Below are positions 20,906-30,537 of a stretch of 64,000 nt of DNA, piece after piece; within the stretch, counting starts at the first letter, position 1; each line of letters starts with the position of its first letter. Source of the stretch: Incurvaria masculella. Its lineage: Eukaryota; Arthropoda; Insecta; Lepidoptera; Incurvariidae. Under the pieces are notes generated by a model, which worked only from the letters and a program-made list of their open reading frames with translations, made no database searches and was not told where the DNA came from. The stretch lies in the NCBI GenBank assembly GCA_946894095.1, contig OX335654.1, positions 18,609,687 through 18,673,686 of the forward strand. Direction: 5' to 3'. The position numbers were made by a program, and so were the translations under genes.

Positions 20906-21694
20906 GATCATCACTAAATCTATATATTATAGTCGGTATAAAGTAAGTATACTATTTGATTAAGCATATATTTCGTAAGCAGTATTCATTCTTTATTTAT
21001 AGTATTTGACGAACGGTCGATTGATATAATGAGAAACGGGTTTGTACTTTGTACTAAATTGTAAGTCATATCTACCCACATTTCCACTGCATTCGTTTTA
21101 TAAACTGGTATATCTTATCATGCATGAAATGATGTCTTCGATTCTAAGTGTGTGTGGGAGTGTGTACGATTGTATTGTGAACACAATAGTAGTGTCAGGT
21201 TTGCAGGCCGTAGTACATGTCCGCTGACTTGTGGCATCTTATAAGGTTACCGGTGGAATTTGTTTTGAAAAACGATTTAATAACACTGAGAAAAACATAT
21301 GTTTACATGAAACTAAAGCCGTGTGACCGCAACGGGAAAATCGGGTAAAATGGACAGTCCAGTTAAAAAGAGTCTGGCACAAGTTACTAAAACGTTTCTA
21401 GTTAAAACGTCATCTCGCAATTACTAAATTATATCACTCACATAGTACCAAATGTTACAAAATTCAAATTATAGACGCACTATCTACTTTGCTAAAGTAC
21501 TTACCCTTTTTTCATATCTGAATTAAACTTAACTCTAGCTAAGGGTCTCTTCCACCAAGTACTGATTTGCTTAATCCTGACATAAAAGGGCGTTTTTTAC
21601 CATCTCGCAATCGATACCAGTGCAAGACAGTCAGCACTTTAGTTACAAAGACCTTTTAAGAGTCGATTGAAATAAATCAGAACTTGGTGAAAAC
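20906..21694. other. No feature recognised
   Basis: AT-rich DNA with short frames only. Confidence 0.35.
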
Positions 21695-22050
21695 CTGAGT
21701 GGTCAGTCTGAGCTCTCATCTAAATTGGCGTTTACGGCAAACCGATCGACTGGCGTTTTCAAATGTATAGAGACATTGAAGAGCACGCGCAGTGGGCGTT
21801 AAGCGACTACCATTTGCGAGTCCGAGTTTGATTCGACAGCTTACTCAACGTTGCCGTAAATACGTCGACGTTGCCGTTTACGTCGACTCCGCGTTTTCAT
21901 ACAAATCGGAAGTCCGCGTTTCACTTTGACAGCTTGAAAAAGTAAAACCACAAAATATTTAGTAAAAACTTGTATGGAGTTTGACGTTTTTACAGAACTT
22001 CGAAGTTACGTAAACGCCAATTTAGGTGAGAACTGAGACTACCGGCTCAG
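21695..22050 (-). mobile_element. CACCTAAATTGGCG TIR element, copy 3
   Basis: Left CTGAGTGGTCAGTCTGAGCT, right GAGACTACCGGCTCAG, i.e. the two terminal types are swapped relative to copies 1 and 2. The interior repeats CGTCGACGTTGCCGTTTACG. A short deletion near 22000 removes part of the right inner TIR. Confidence 0.85.
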
Positions 22051-22295
22051 GCTTAATCTTCCATTAATTGGACATGTTAGCGAATAACCAGACATACCTC
22101 TAGCCTTCATTTTTTAGTTGAGTCTACTAAAATCTAAGGGAATTAGATACCATTTAATATAAATATCGTTAACGTCTTTTTTCTCAGGGAATACAAATTT
22201 AATGAGAATTTAGATGGAAAAGTCGGATAATTTTCATTGCCGCTTTGAGCGGGAACGTGCCTTAACGGGGATTCTCTATTTAGGGATTTGACAAA

Positions 22296-22545
22296 ACCCT
22301 AAATAGAACTCGACGCTGAATGAACAACTCGGCGAATGGCGGAGGCGAGTGGGTGGCTGAATCTCGTGCCTTTTTACTCCGGCGGGGTCTGGCTCGTAAA
22401 TTTGAGTCTCGCAAGCGCCCTGACCTACCTCGCGACGGACTGGTTTCTCGAATTTACGACGGCCCTGCGGGGGTGCGGGGTAGGCGCCGCCGCGGGGGGT
22501 GCGCGGAGTGCAGCGAAATATGACACGCTTTAGGAACTCCCTAGT
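22296..22545. other. GC-rich palindromic segment, unassigned
   Basis: CTGGCTCGTAAATTTGAG and TTTCTCGAATTTACGAC form an inverted pair around a GC-rich spacer; a longer frame crosses on the minus strand (22276-22635). Low-complexity Gly/Arg-type translation in every frame. Function unknown; may be part of a repeat. Confidence 0.3.
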
Positions 22546-22676
22546 TCTTTGCTTGTCGGCATTGGTCCTAGGAGTCGATTTATTGATGAGACAGCAGCGG
22601 CGGCAGTAGCCCAGAGGTATGATCTCTGTTAGCAATTAAATAAGTGAACAATTTATTTATTTATTTATTACATTAC

Positions 22677-22865
22677 TAGCTGCGGTACCCGGCTCCGCTC
22701 GGGTCAATGTCACTGCTGAAGAAATAAAGACAGATAGTGATAACCCCCCAAGCCACCGCCTCGGGGCATTTCGGTTTGTATGACAGCTACATCTTTTAAG
22801 CGGAACTGAATTATGTATCCTGTGTCCCGTGTATTTAACATATACGTGTAGTAATTTTCATCGAA
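22677..22865 (+). repeat. GCGGTACCCGGCT repeat (RTE-like), truncated
   Basis: Opens CTAGCTGCGGTACCCGGCTC, as at 60915, and includes TTTAAGCGGAACTGAATTAT and CGTGTATTTAACATATACGT. It abuts the truncated 3' end of the minus-strand mariner. Confidence 0.6.
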
Positions 22866-23880
22866 TTCGGATTCGGATCGGGAAAGGAAAAAGTCACATG
22901 GTGCCATATCCGGAGAATACGGTGCCTGTTGGATTGTATTTACAGTATGTTTGGTCAAATAATCGGTCACGATGCGTGCTATGTGAGACGGAGCATTGTC
23001 ATGGTGCAAGATCTATGAGTTGTTTTGCCACAATTCCGGTCGTTTTCTACGCACAGCATCTTTGACCAGTAGGCACGTACTCATAATGAACAACGACGCG
23101 ATAATCAAAGAAAACAGTAAGCATTACTTTTATTTTTGATCGGCTTTGACGCGCTTTCTTCGGTTTTGGTTCATTTTTATAGCGCCACTCTGATGATTGT
23201 TGGGTAATTAGAACATCATATTCGTAAACCCCGTTTCGTCACCAGTAATTATGCGTTGCATTATGTTAGGGTCGTTCGTTACCTCAGGAATCATCTCCTG
23301 GGCCACTGTCTTACGGTACTGTTTTTGTACGAAGTTCAAGTCTTTTGGCACAAGTCGTGCTGCAACGCGTTTCATGCCCAAAATATCCACCACAATATGC
23401 TGTGCCGATCCACACGCGATGTTGAGCTCACCAGCTATCTCTCTGAGGCTTGCATGACGATTTTCGAGTACGATTTCTTGAACTTTTTCGACGTTATCAT
23501 CGGTAGTTGATGTTGAAGGGCGTCCACGACGAGGTGCATCGTCAACTTCTTTGAGACCATTATTGAACGACGAATACCACTCGTATACTCTTGTTTTTGA
23601 GAGAGCAGTGTCCCCGTAGGCTCTTTGTAGCATTTTGAATGCATCAGCACAAGAGATTTCGTTGGAAACACAAAACTTCAAACAAATTCTTTGTTCAATA
23701 TTTTTTTTCCATTTTGAAATGCGACGATCTTCAAAAACTTGATTGATATAAACAGACGCCCAACAATTACTAATGACATTTAATATTTGATATTTGGCAG
23801 GAGTGTCAGGAAAAGGTGTACCAATCTGAGAAAAAAAAATATTCGAATCGGTATAGCGTTCTAAATTCAAACTACAAATT
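22866..23880 (-). mobile_element. mariner (DD34D), second lineage, truncated
   Basis: Coding remnants run from about 23720 down to 22870 on the minus strand. Sequence is clearly different from the three GGTCGGGG mariners. I could not identify terminal inverted repeats, and the right-hand part of the gene ends abruptly in another repeat, so the element is 3'-truncated. Confidence 0.75.
22870..23725 (-). pseudogene. Broken mariner transposase
   Basis: The N-terminal part (within 23208-23870) has a helix-turn-helix stretch, a RRGRPSTSTTDDNVEKVQE linker and ITGDETGF with the first aspartate. The continuation carries SEWRYKNEPKPKKARQSRS and LTVFFDY, then a deletion plus frameshift. RPELW..NNS is followed by an in-frame TAG where the family has tryptophan, then HHDNAPSH and YSPDMAPCDFF. 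The last two aspartates are separated by 34 residues, giving DD34D. Multiple breaks make it a fossil, older than mariner copies 1-3. Confidence 0.85.
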
Positions 23881-24117
23881 CCCGGAACTTATTGATCATA
23901 GTGTATATTTCCATAATCCAAAATTTCAAAACCTATTCAAACATTTAGAGCATGGAAACAGTTATCGCCCGTAGTATGGAGAATTGATAGGGTCATAGGG
24001 TCACGACTCCGTTAAGCTAAACCCGCCCTACACACGCTCCCGTCGCGCCGGTCGCCGCCGCCGCCGTCGCCCCGCAGCGCCTTCGCTCGACGGATTTCCC
24101 ACCCCCGCCTGACTCAC
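23881..24117. other. AT-rich then CpG-rich DNA; possible intron of a minus-strand gene
   Basis: The stretch 24020-24110 is GC-rich; if the candidate exon next to it is real, this is the start of its downstream intron. No other feature is seen. Confidence 0.25.
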
Positions 24118-24226
24118 CTGGAGGCGGTGAGCTGGCGCGTGCTCTCCCACCCACCCGAGCTGCACCACGGTGAGGCGACGCCGGGACGTTCCGCTTCGGT
24201 GACGAAGTCCACCCCGCCAAATGTCA
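24118..24226 (-). CDS. Candidate isolated exon, unknown gene
   Basis: On the minus strand a GC-rich segment ends CGCCTCCAG followed by a consensus donor GTGAGT (24112-24117), and begins after an AG in GATACAG (about 24227-24233). Two frames stay open through it, both with high GC at third positions, as in the TRIT1 exon at 43154. I do not recognise either translation. It could equally be a chance donor in a CpG-rich patch. Confidence 0.2.
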
Positions 24227-24534
24227 ACTGTATCATAGATTAAAAATAGTAGGGATAGTATTGCCTGGTATTGGCTTACCACAGTTATTTTTCTCGGTCC
24301 CTTGTAGGGATAGATTTCTAACGTCATAGGTTGTTGACGGCGGCTTTTACACCAGAGAATACTTGTAAGACTATACATGTTATTGTTAGTTAAGTAAGTT
24401 CTATATATAATCCATTTGCACTGAGGGTGGTTATTTCTTTTGTTCTTGTTCTTTGCCTTAAACTGTTCTACTAAAAAAATGTTTGGCAGTAGCGTTTAGA
24501 TCTAAGTTAGTATTTCATTACTGTGGACGGAAAG

Positions 24535-24660
24535 CTCGTAAAGTTTCTTTGTGGACATTTCTTTACAGAGTTGATAGAATCCGCGGATCATTCAGGTTTT
24601 GAAGTAACTTAGTTTAGTTTGACTACCAAAAAGTTGAATTAAATAAAGTGAAATGCAATT
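24535..24660 (+). mobile_element. LINE 3' end L, copy 2
   Basis: CGTAAAGTTTCTTTGTGG, GAATCCGCGGATCATTC, TTTGACTACCAAAAAGTTGA and AAATAAAGTGAAATGCAATT tail; matches 10340-10470. Confidence 0.7.
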
Positions 24661-24682
24661 AAATAGCCATAAAATACGTCAT

Positions 24683-25000
24683 AAAAAACCGGCCAAGTGC
24701 GAGTCGGAGTCGCACACGAAGGGTTCCGTACCATCGTAAAACATTTAACACAAAAAATCACGTTTTTTGTACTTAATTTTAACCAGTACTGATTTTAACC
24801 CCTTTAATTTTAATATTTTTTTAATTTTACCTATTTGTTGTTTTAGCGGCTAAATCAATACGTACACTCTGTGAACATTTCTGCTGTCTATCTGTTACGG
24901 TTACTGAGATACAGCCCTGTGACAGACGGACGGACGGACGGACAGCGGAGTCCTAGTAATAGGGTTCCGTTGGCATCCTTTGGGCACGAAGCCCTAAAAA
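24683..25000 (+). mobile_element. CCGGCCAAG element, first of a head-to-tail dimer
   Basis: Full-length copy with one palindrome mismatch (GTCGGAGTCGC), GGAC run at about 24926-24943 and degenerate 3' hairpin (GGGCACGAAGCCCTAAAAA). Its closing AAAAA is also the left flank of the next copy. Confidence 0.95.
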
Positions 25001-25315
25001 CCGGCCAAGTGCGAGTCGGACTCGCACACGAAGGGTTCCGTACCATCGAAAAAAAATGTATACAAAAAAATCACATTTTTTGTATGGGGCCCCCCTTTAA
25101 TTTTAATTATTTCTTAATCTTACCTATTTGTTGTTATAGCGGCAAAATAAATACACACTCTGTGAAAATTTCAGCTGTCTATCTGTTACGGTTACTGAGA
25201 TACAGCCCTGTGACAGACGGACAGACGGACGGACGGACGGACGGATGGACGGACGGACAGCGGAGGCTTGGTAATAGGGTTCCGTTTTCACCCCTTGGGT
25301 ACGGAACCCTAAAAA
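25001..25315 (+). mobile_element. CCGGCCAAG element, second of the dimer
   Basis: Starts CCGGCCAAGTGCGAGTCGG directly after the AAAAA of the previous copy; longer GGAC/GGAT microsatellite (about 25218-25258); 3' hairpin GGGTTCCGT..ACGGAACCC then TAAAAA. Confidence 0.95.
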
Positions 25316-25364
25316 TGCACCAGCGACTTACAGTGTTATCTTTAAATTATAGCTAGACCATCAA

Positions 25365-25484
25365 TCTATGTGCATATTTACTTTTTGGATTATAGAAATT
25401 CGTTGTCGTTATTTTTAACTGTAATTAAATGTTGTCTTACTTGCGTCCTTATCAAACTGAACGCAATCGACTCTCATCGCGCCC
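25365..25484 (+). repeat. Dispersed repeat I, copy 1
   Basis: Shares TAGACCATCAAT, GATTATAGAAATTCGTT and TACTTGCGTCCTTATCAAAC..AACGCAAT with 61790-61990. The TTAA-MITE entered it at GCCCTTAAG. Confidence 0.55.
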
Positions 25485-26363
25485 TTAAGGTGGGCCTTCC
25501 CGCTTAACTCCCCATACAAACGTGGAAAGAAGATCATGCGCATATTTCTTATCAGAGATCGAATGTATTAAAACAGCTTTATTTGATCCAACTAGATGTC
25601 TGATGACCATTGGCATTGTAAAATTATGTTTGTCTTCCAAGTTATAAGGTCCGAAACGTCGAATTTTTCGCGCGTTTTAAGCAATCAGTTTGGACGTGGA
25701 TTACTCAACGATAAAACAAAAACACCTTAAAAAGGTAAGTCATCAAGCCTAGCTTGTTTCATGAAGAATTATAATCAATTTGGGTTTTGTTTGATTTTTG
25801 GCTACAGCGGTCGTGATTTACTTTTATCTATAAGTCGTGTTGCAATTACAATTTTCGTAAATCTTACCGAATCAAACACTATGGGCATTGTCTGCTTTGT
25901 GGTAAATAGCTTTATTTGATCGAACTAGATGTCTGATGACCATTGGCATTGTACAATTGTGTTTGGTTTCTAAGTTATAAGGTCCGAAAGTTCGAATTTT
26001 TTGGGCGTTTTATACAATAACTTTGGAGGTGGATTACGCAATGATAAAGTAAGAACATCATAAAAAGATTAGTCATCAGAAATAGCTTATTTAATCAAGA
26101 TTTATGATCTATTTGGTTTTTGTTAGATTTTTGACTACGACGGTCGTGGTTTACTTTTAGCTATAAGTCGTTTTGAAATTAAAATTTTCGTAAATCTTAC
26201 CAAATCATACACTAAGCACATTGTCTTTTTTGTGGACACGTTGCATCTTCCTCATCACGGAGCCTGTCTTATTCTTTGAAACAGAGAAGGTCCCAGAGCG
26301 CAACAGCACGGTTTTGTACCGTGCCCGCGAATGAGTTAGTCCCGCCGGGTTGGGCCACCTTAA
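25485..26363. mobile_element. TTAA-MITE, longest copy, internally duplicated
   Basis: TTAA at both ends (25485-25488 and 26360-26363). TIRs TTAAGGTGGGCCTTCCCGC and, from the other side, TTAAGGTGGCCCAACCCGG. The GTCTGATGACCATTGGCATT...ACGAAAATT interior occurs twice in tandem (about 25560-25890 and 25905-26220), which explains the 879-bp length against about 550 bp for the copy at 45755. Non-coding; piggyBac-type mobilisation is inferred from TTAA. Confidence 0.9.
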
Positions 26364-26560
26364 GTGATCACATCGCGGCGGGGCCTCTCACGGCGCGTGC
26401 GTCACGTCGCCCCCGCCCTCCCCGCCCCGCTCGCCCGTTGACCTTTCACTGCCACGCAAAGGTCCCGCTTCCTCCGGGGCGGTGGGCGCCCACCGGAAGC
26501 TGATGTGTCTAGTTGCGTACGTCCCGGGTGACGAATGGGCCAGCGTCATAATGAAGTCCG
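26364..26560. other. CpG-rich segment, unassigned
   Basis: Strong GC enrichment immediately right of the MITE (CCCCGCCCTCCCCGCCCC near 26412). Open in several frames; no domain or splice evidence. Possible promoter or exon fragment. Confidence 0.25.
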
Positions 26561-26643
26561 AATGACTTATGCATCGAAACATCTATATTGTATTTATCAA
26601 GCATAAAACAAAGTTACATACATATAACAAAACATTGTCAGGT

Positions 26644-26840
26644 ACTTTTGAGATTGCCGCGGTCGTTAAACATGTTTGAAAATGTTACGGCTTTTCACGC
26701 GGCGGGAGGAGACATTCTCCGACGTTTGGAGCTGATCGTTCAGCCCGTTGTCAAGGAGGCATCCTCCACGTCGTCGTCTGCTGCGCACGAACGTGGCGTG
26801 CGTACAGGGGAATTGTGTGAGTTTAGAAGTGCTCAGGGCA
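26644..26840 (+). repeat. Retroelement relic M, copy 1
   Basis: GGAGACATTCTCCGACGTTT, GCCCGTTGTCAAGGAGGCAT and CGAACGTGGC match, inverted, 32805-32925. Probably LINE-derived; frame is not preserved. Confidence 0.5.
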
Positions 26841-26867
26841 TGTATAGGTCGAGGGGTCACTCACTCA

Positions 26868-27300
26868 AGGAATCTGGTGTACAATCGTTTGGGAATCTCA
26901 AGAATCTTAGGTGGGAGTCCGAGGAATCTGGTGGGAGTCCGGAGAATCTCGGAAATCTTATGTAGTCCCGAGTAATCCTAAAGAATCTGGAAATCCCAAG
27001 GAAATCATTGGGAATCCTATCAAATTCATGGAAATCTCGGGTAATCTTAGGCGGAGTCCGAGGAATCCGATGGGAGTCCGAGGAATCTGGAAATCTTATG
27101 TAATCCCGAGTAATCCTAAGGAATCTGAGAATACCAAGGAAATCATTGGGAATCCTTTCAAATTAATGGAAATCTCGAGTAATCCTGGGCGGGAGTCCGA
27201 GGAATAGGAAAATCTTGGGTAGTCTCGAGTACTCCCAGGGAGTGTAGGAATCCTAAGCGAATCATTGGCAATCCGATCAAAGTCTTTGTAATCTCAGATA
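26868..27300 (+). repeat. Left decamer-type array
   Basis: Loose tandem of about 10-bp units around GGAATCTNNN, with recurring GGGAGTCCGA, AATCCCAAGG and AATCATTGGG variants and a higher-order duplication of about 150 bp (compare 26960-27020 with 27105-27165). Confidence 0.8.
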
Positions 27301-27317
27301 ATCTTGTCGGGGTCGGA

Positions 27318-27690
27318 CTAAACCGGTTGTATGCTTAGTCCGGTGCAATTCTAGTACAGTACGTAAGTTTTGACAGGTTAGTTCTGAATAAGACTGTAAA
27401 GGTTTTTAAAATAAGAGTACCTTATCTCGAGTACGTGAAATATTTACTAGGTTTTTAAATATAGACTTTTATAACGGCCCAGGCAAAGAAATAATCAACT
27501 TTGACCTAATGATGGCTGAGATACTAAGGGATTTCGAAAGATCGGAGTACCTCATCGTGAAGTTGAGTATGTCAAATATGTATTATGGCTTCAAAAATGG
27601 TATTGCATAATGCATCAGGCAAAAAAAAAACAGGGCTGACCTAATGATCGCTGAGATAATACGGGATCTAATATAACAATGATAGCGCGG
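27318..27690 (+). repeat. Internal direct repeat, copy 1
   Basis: AAACCGGTTGTATGCTTAGT, CGGTGCAATTCTAGTAC, CCCAGGCAAAGAAATAATCA, TGACCTAATGATGGCTGAGA, AAAATGGTATTGCATAATGC, CGCTGAGATAATACGGGATC. Pairs with 28312-28685 in the same orientation. Confidence 0.85.
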
Positions 27691-27925
27691 CCGTGGGCGC
27701 GGCCGCCAGTTTGCGAAGAAATCACGCACACGTGTGCGCACGAGTGTGCGCAGCGCGCACCCCGCGTGTGCCCGACGACACAATTCCAAAACATATTCAG
27801 CCGTATTCAGAGAAAAGCTGTCAACATTTAGTACGGGATAAGCACCGGATTAACCAAACAAAAACCGGTTTAGTCCGACCTTAATACGCGTACTAAGCGA
27901 ATAGAAGGTTATCATGCGTATACTA

Positions 27926-28206
27926 CTTTTTAGGGTTCCGTACCGAAAGGGTGAAAACGGAACCCTATTACTAAGCCTCAGCTGTCCGTCCGTCCGTCCG
28001 TCTGTCACAAAGCTGTTACTCATGAACCGTAATAAGTACGTAGCTGAAATTTTCACAGAGTGAGTATTTAATTTGCCGCTATAACAACAAATAAGTAAAA
28101 TTTAAAGATAATAAAAAAATACAAATAATATGATTTTTTGGTGTTAAATCATTTACGATGGTACGGAACCCTTTGTGTGCGAGTCCGACTCGCACTTGGC
28201 CGGTTT
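27926..28206 (-). mobile_element. CCGGCCAAG element nested in the 2.49-kb element
   Basis: Complete minus-strand copy between TTTTT and a T-rich flank, lying inside the spacer between the two ACCGGTTT arms. GTCC run at about 27983-28000; palindrome GTGCGAGTCCGACTCGCAC at about 28177-28195. Confidence 0.9.
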
Positions 28207-28311
28207 GTTTACTGTGTTTATTGTATGTATTTTGATTAAATAATTAGATGATTGTAGGTATGTTGTGAACCGAGCTCGGGGCGGACTAACTTTACTACGC
28301 GTATTAAGGTC

Positions 28312-28685
28312 GAAGTAAACCGGTTTTTGTATGGTTAGTCCGGTGCTAATCTCGTACCAAGTTTTTACAGGTTCACAGTGAATACGACTGCAAGGGATTT
28401 CGAAAAAGAAGAGTACCTACCTAATCGCGAAGTTTTCTACGTGAAATATTTGCTAAGGTTTCAAATATAGCCTTTTATAATGACCCAGGCAAAAAAAAAA
28501 TCAACCCTGACCTAATGATGGCTGAGATTCTAAGAGATTTCGAAAGAGCGGAGTACCTCATCTTGAAATTTAGTATATGAAATATGTACTGTGGATTCAA
28601 AAATGGTATTGTATAATGCCTCAGGGAAAGAAAAAATCAGCGCTGATCTAAAGATCGCTGAGATAATATGGGATCTAATTTAACC
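28312..28685 (+). repeat. Internal direct repeat, copy 2
   Basis: Same blocks as copy 1 about 995 bp upstream, with scattered substitutions, so the duplication is not recent. Ends GCTGAGATAATATGGGATCT. Confidence 0.85.
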
Positions 28686-28721
28686 GGATTCCGCCTGGGT
28701 AAATATGTCCAAAACGAATAT

Positions 28722-28910
28722 CGCACGGCCACGGCGCGGGGGCTCCCCGCCCGCCGCGCCGTTGCCGTCTCCTGCGGGCGCCGCTCGCCCCCGCCGCCCG
28801 TGCCCGCGCTGTTGCCGCCTCGCGCGGACGCCGCGCCCGTGCCGACCCCCGCCGCCGGCCGCGCCGCCCGCCTGTCTGCGATGACGTCACGGACACGTGC
28901 TGCGCGCAAC
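28722..28910. other. CpG-rich core inside the 2.49-kb element
   Basis: Almost pure G/C over about 180 bp (CCCGCCCGCCGCGCCGTTGC and CGCCGCCGGCCGCGCC runs) with ATGACGTCACGGACACGTG after it. Open on both strands but with low-complexity Ala/Arg/Pro translations. The corresponding place after direct repeat copy 1 (27685-27770) is also GC-rich. Confidence 0.5.
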
Positions 28911-28929
28911 GCGCAATTATAAGTCTCTA

Positions 28930-29290
28930 TGAATCGTTGGTGGTCACTAAGAATCTTTAGAAATCCCGAAATCATTGGAATGTACCAAAAATGTGTTGGT
29001 AGTTCTTAAAAATCCAGGTAATCTTTGGTAGTCTCTAGGAATCTTTGGTAGTCCTCAGAAATCTTACGAAATCCCAGTATATTTGAAATCTCCAAGAATC
29101 TTTGGTAGTCTTTGGAAATCTTTAGGAATCTCCAGGAATCTTTGGAAATCTTTAGGAATCTCTAAGAATCTTTGGTAGTCTTTGGAAATCTTTAGGAATC
29201 TCCAGGAATCTTTGGAAATCTTTAGGAATCTCTAAGAATCTTTGGTAGTCTTTGGAAATCTTTAGGAATCTAGAAATCCCAAGGAAATCT
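28930..29290 (+). repeat. Right decamer array
   Basis: Clear 10-bp periodicity: GGAATCTTTG, GTAGTCTTTG, GAAATCTTTA, GGAATCTCCA repeating, with a 60-70-bp higher-order repeat from about 29100 to 29270. Same orientation as the left array. Confidence 0.9.
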
Positions 29291-29429
29291 TGACTACTGG
29301 GAATCTGGTGTACACTTTTTGCTCGAGTGACTAACCCCTCGGTATAGGTCGTTTTAAGTCATATTACCGCCCTCGCGAGGCATGTAAAACGTTGAAATGA
29401 AACCATTTAAGCATTTTTGTATTAGAGAC

Positions 29430-29575
29430 ATGCATTTCATTTCATTTCATTTCATTTATTTAAACTTTTTGGTAGTCAAACTACACCAAGTTACGTCACA
29501 AAGATCCGCGGATTCGATCAACCCAGTAAAGAAGAACCCGCAAAGAAACTTCACGGGTTTACATAACATATTTGA
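29430..29575 (-). mobile_element. LINE 3' end L, copy 3
   Basis: Reverse complement of the L tail: ATTTCATTTCATTTCATTTA microsatellite, AACTTTTTGGTAGTCAAACT, GATCCGCGGATTCGATC, AACCCGCAAAGAAACTTCAC. Confidence 0.75.
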
Positions 29576-29596
29576 TCGTTCTGTTTGAGTAGTTCT

Positions 29597-29960
29597 GATT
29601 TGTATGAGTACTGTATCGCCTGAGGTTAGACTGCTTCTTTCGACGTTTTGTCCGCCACGTTGCGGACATCCTCAGGATTAGGTGTGCTGTGTAGACTCCT
29701 GAGGCTTGTAGTGGGATTTGTTATTTTTCTGGTCTTAACAGGTCTGAAATATTCGTGAAAATCCTTAAAAATTGGATGTTGTGTTTCGGACTTTAGCCCG
29801 ATTCTCTCCCGCGCTGTTAGCTTCCAAAATCCTTGGTACGACCTTGAAGCAGGGACAATCTGCGCATTCGATGCGACCTTTAGTTGACCTCGGACGAAGC
29901 GTCAGGTCCTCGAGGTCGCGGATGAAACCACGAAAGAAATAATCTTATCTCGACCAACAC
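29597..29960 (-). repeat. Unclassified retroelement-like segment
   Basis: Contains TTTCGACGTTTTGTCCGCCA and CGTTGCGGACATCCTC. On the minus strand a short frame reads PEDVRNVADKTSKEAV, a sequence I associate from memory with insect retroelement 3' regions. No catalytic motif is visible. Confidence 0.4.
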
Positions 29961-30003
29961 GTGTTCAGTACATTTAAATAATAAATTTATGACCAGATAT
30001 AAT

Positions 30004-30531
30004 ATTCCGGGAGGTCACGACATTTTTGGTCACGATAAGGTAAATGGCTGAATCTGGGTTCACATGTTAGAGACCAACCCTCTGATGCTAAATATGTCGG
30101 TCTGCCTGCGCCAAGTGGTTGCGTTATCTAGATTGGCTATATAAAATAGATGCTGGTATGTACCTGCTGATGAATATACTGATTGTCTAGAAACATTGAT
30201 ACCTATTAATTATACAACAATAACCAGTCGGTTTTATAATTAAATACTTAAATATAATATAAAAATGCAACCGAATATTTGTTCAGTTTTTGTATTGCTA
30301 AGCAAGTATGTACTGAGACTTTCATGCTTCGTTATTTGCATCCATTTACCTTATCATATATATTTTTTGTCACCGTAACAATTTTTTCAGGCGCCTTATC
30401 TACGGAACGCAACCACTTGAAACAGACAGACTAACACATTTAGCTTCAGAGAGTTGGTCTTTATCCCGTGAACCCAGTTTCAGCCATTTACGTTATCGTT
30501 ACCATTTTTGTCGCGACCTCCTAGTCTATAA
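30004..30531 (+). mobile_element. GGGAGGTCACGACA TIR element, copy 1
   Basis: Terminal inverted repeats of about 120 bp: left GGGAGGTCACGACATTTTTG, GGTAAATGGCTGAATCTGGG, AAATATGTCGGTCTGCCTGC, AAGTGGTTGCGTTA; right CGCAACCACTTGAAACAGAC ... GAACCCAGTTTCAGCCATTT ... GTCGCGACCTCCTAG. AT-rich interior, no coding frame. Confidence 0.9.
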
Positions 30532-30537
30532 CTGACT

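Larger units (their letters stand above)
26850..29341. mobile_element. 2.49-kb non-autonomous TIR element with internal arrays
   Basis: Ends CGAGGGGTCACTCACTCAAG and, reading inward from the right, CGAGGGGTTAGTCACTCGAG are inverted (16 of 20 match). Both sides carry the exact duplication GTATAGGT (26842-26849 and 29342-29349). Inside each end is a decamer array in the same orientation. The middle holds two copies of a block of about 400 bp, a pair of inverted ACCGGTTTAGTCCGACC-type arms, two CpG-rich patches and a CCGGCCAAG element. No transposase frame is visible. An 8-bp duplication fits hAT or P/Merlin-type transposases, but the termini are not typical CAG ends. Confidence 0.75.

Noticed and set aside
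22276..22635. 119-codon minus-strand frame in GC-rich DNA
   Set aside because: Low-complexity Arg/Pro/Gly-rich translation across a palindromic segment; no known domain.
24871..25356. 161-codon open frame
   Set aside because: It runs through two tandem CCGGCCAAG elements, and its TDGRTDG repeats are the GGAC microsatellite translated. Not a gene.
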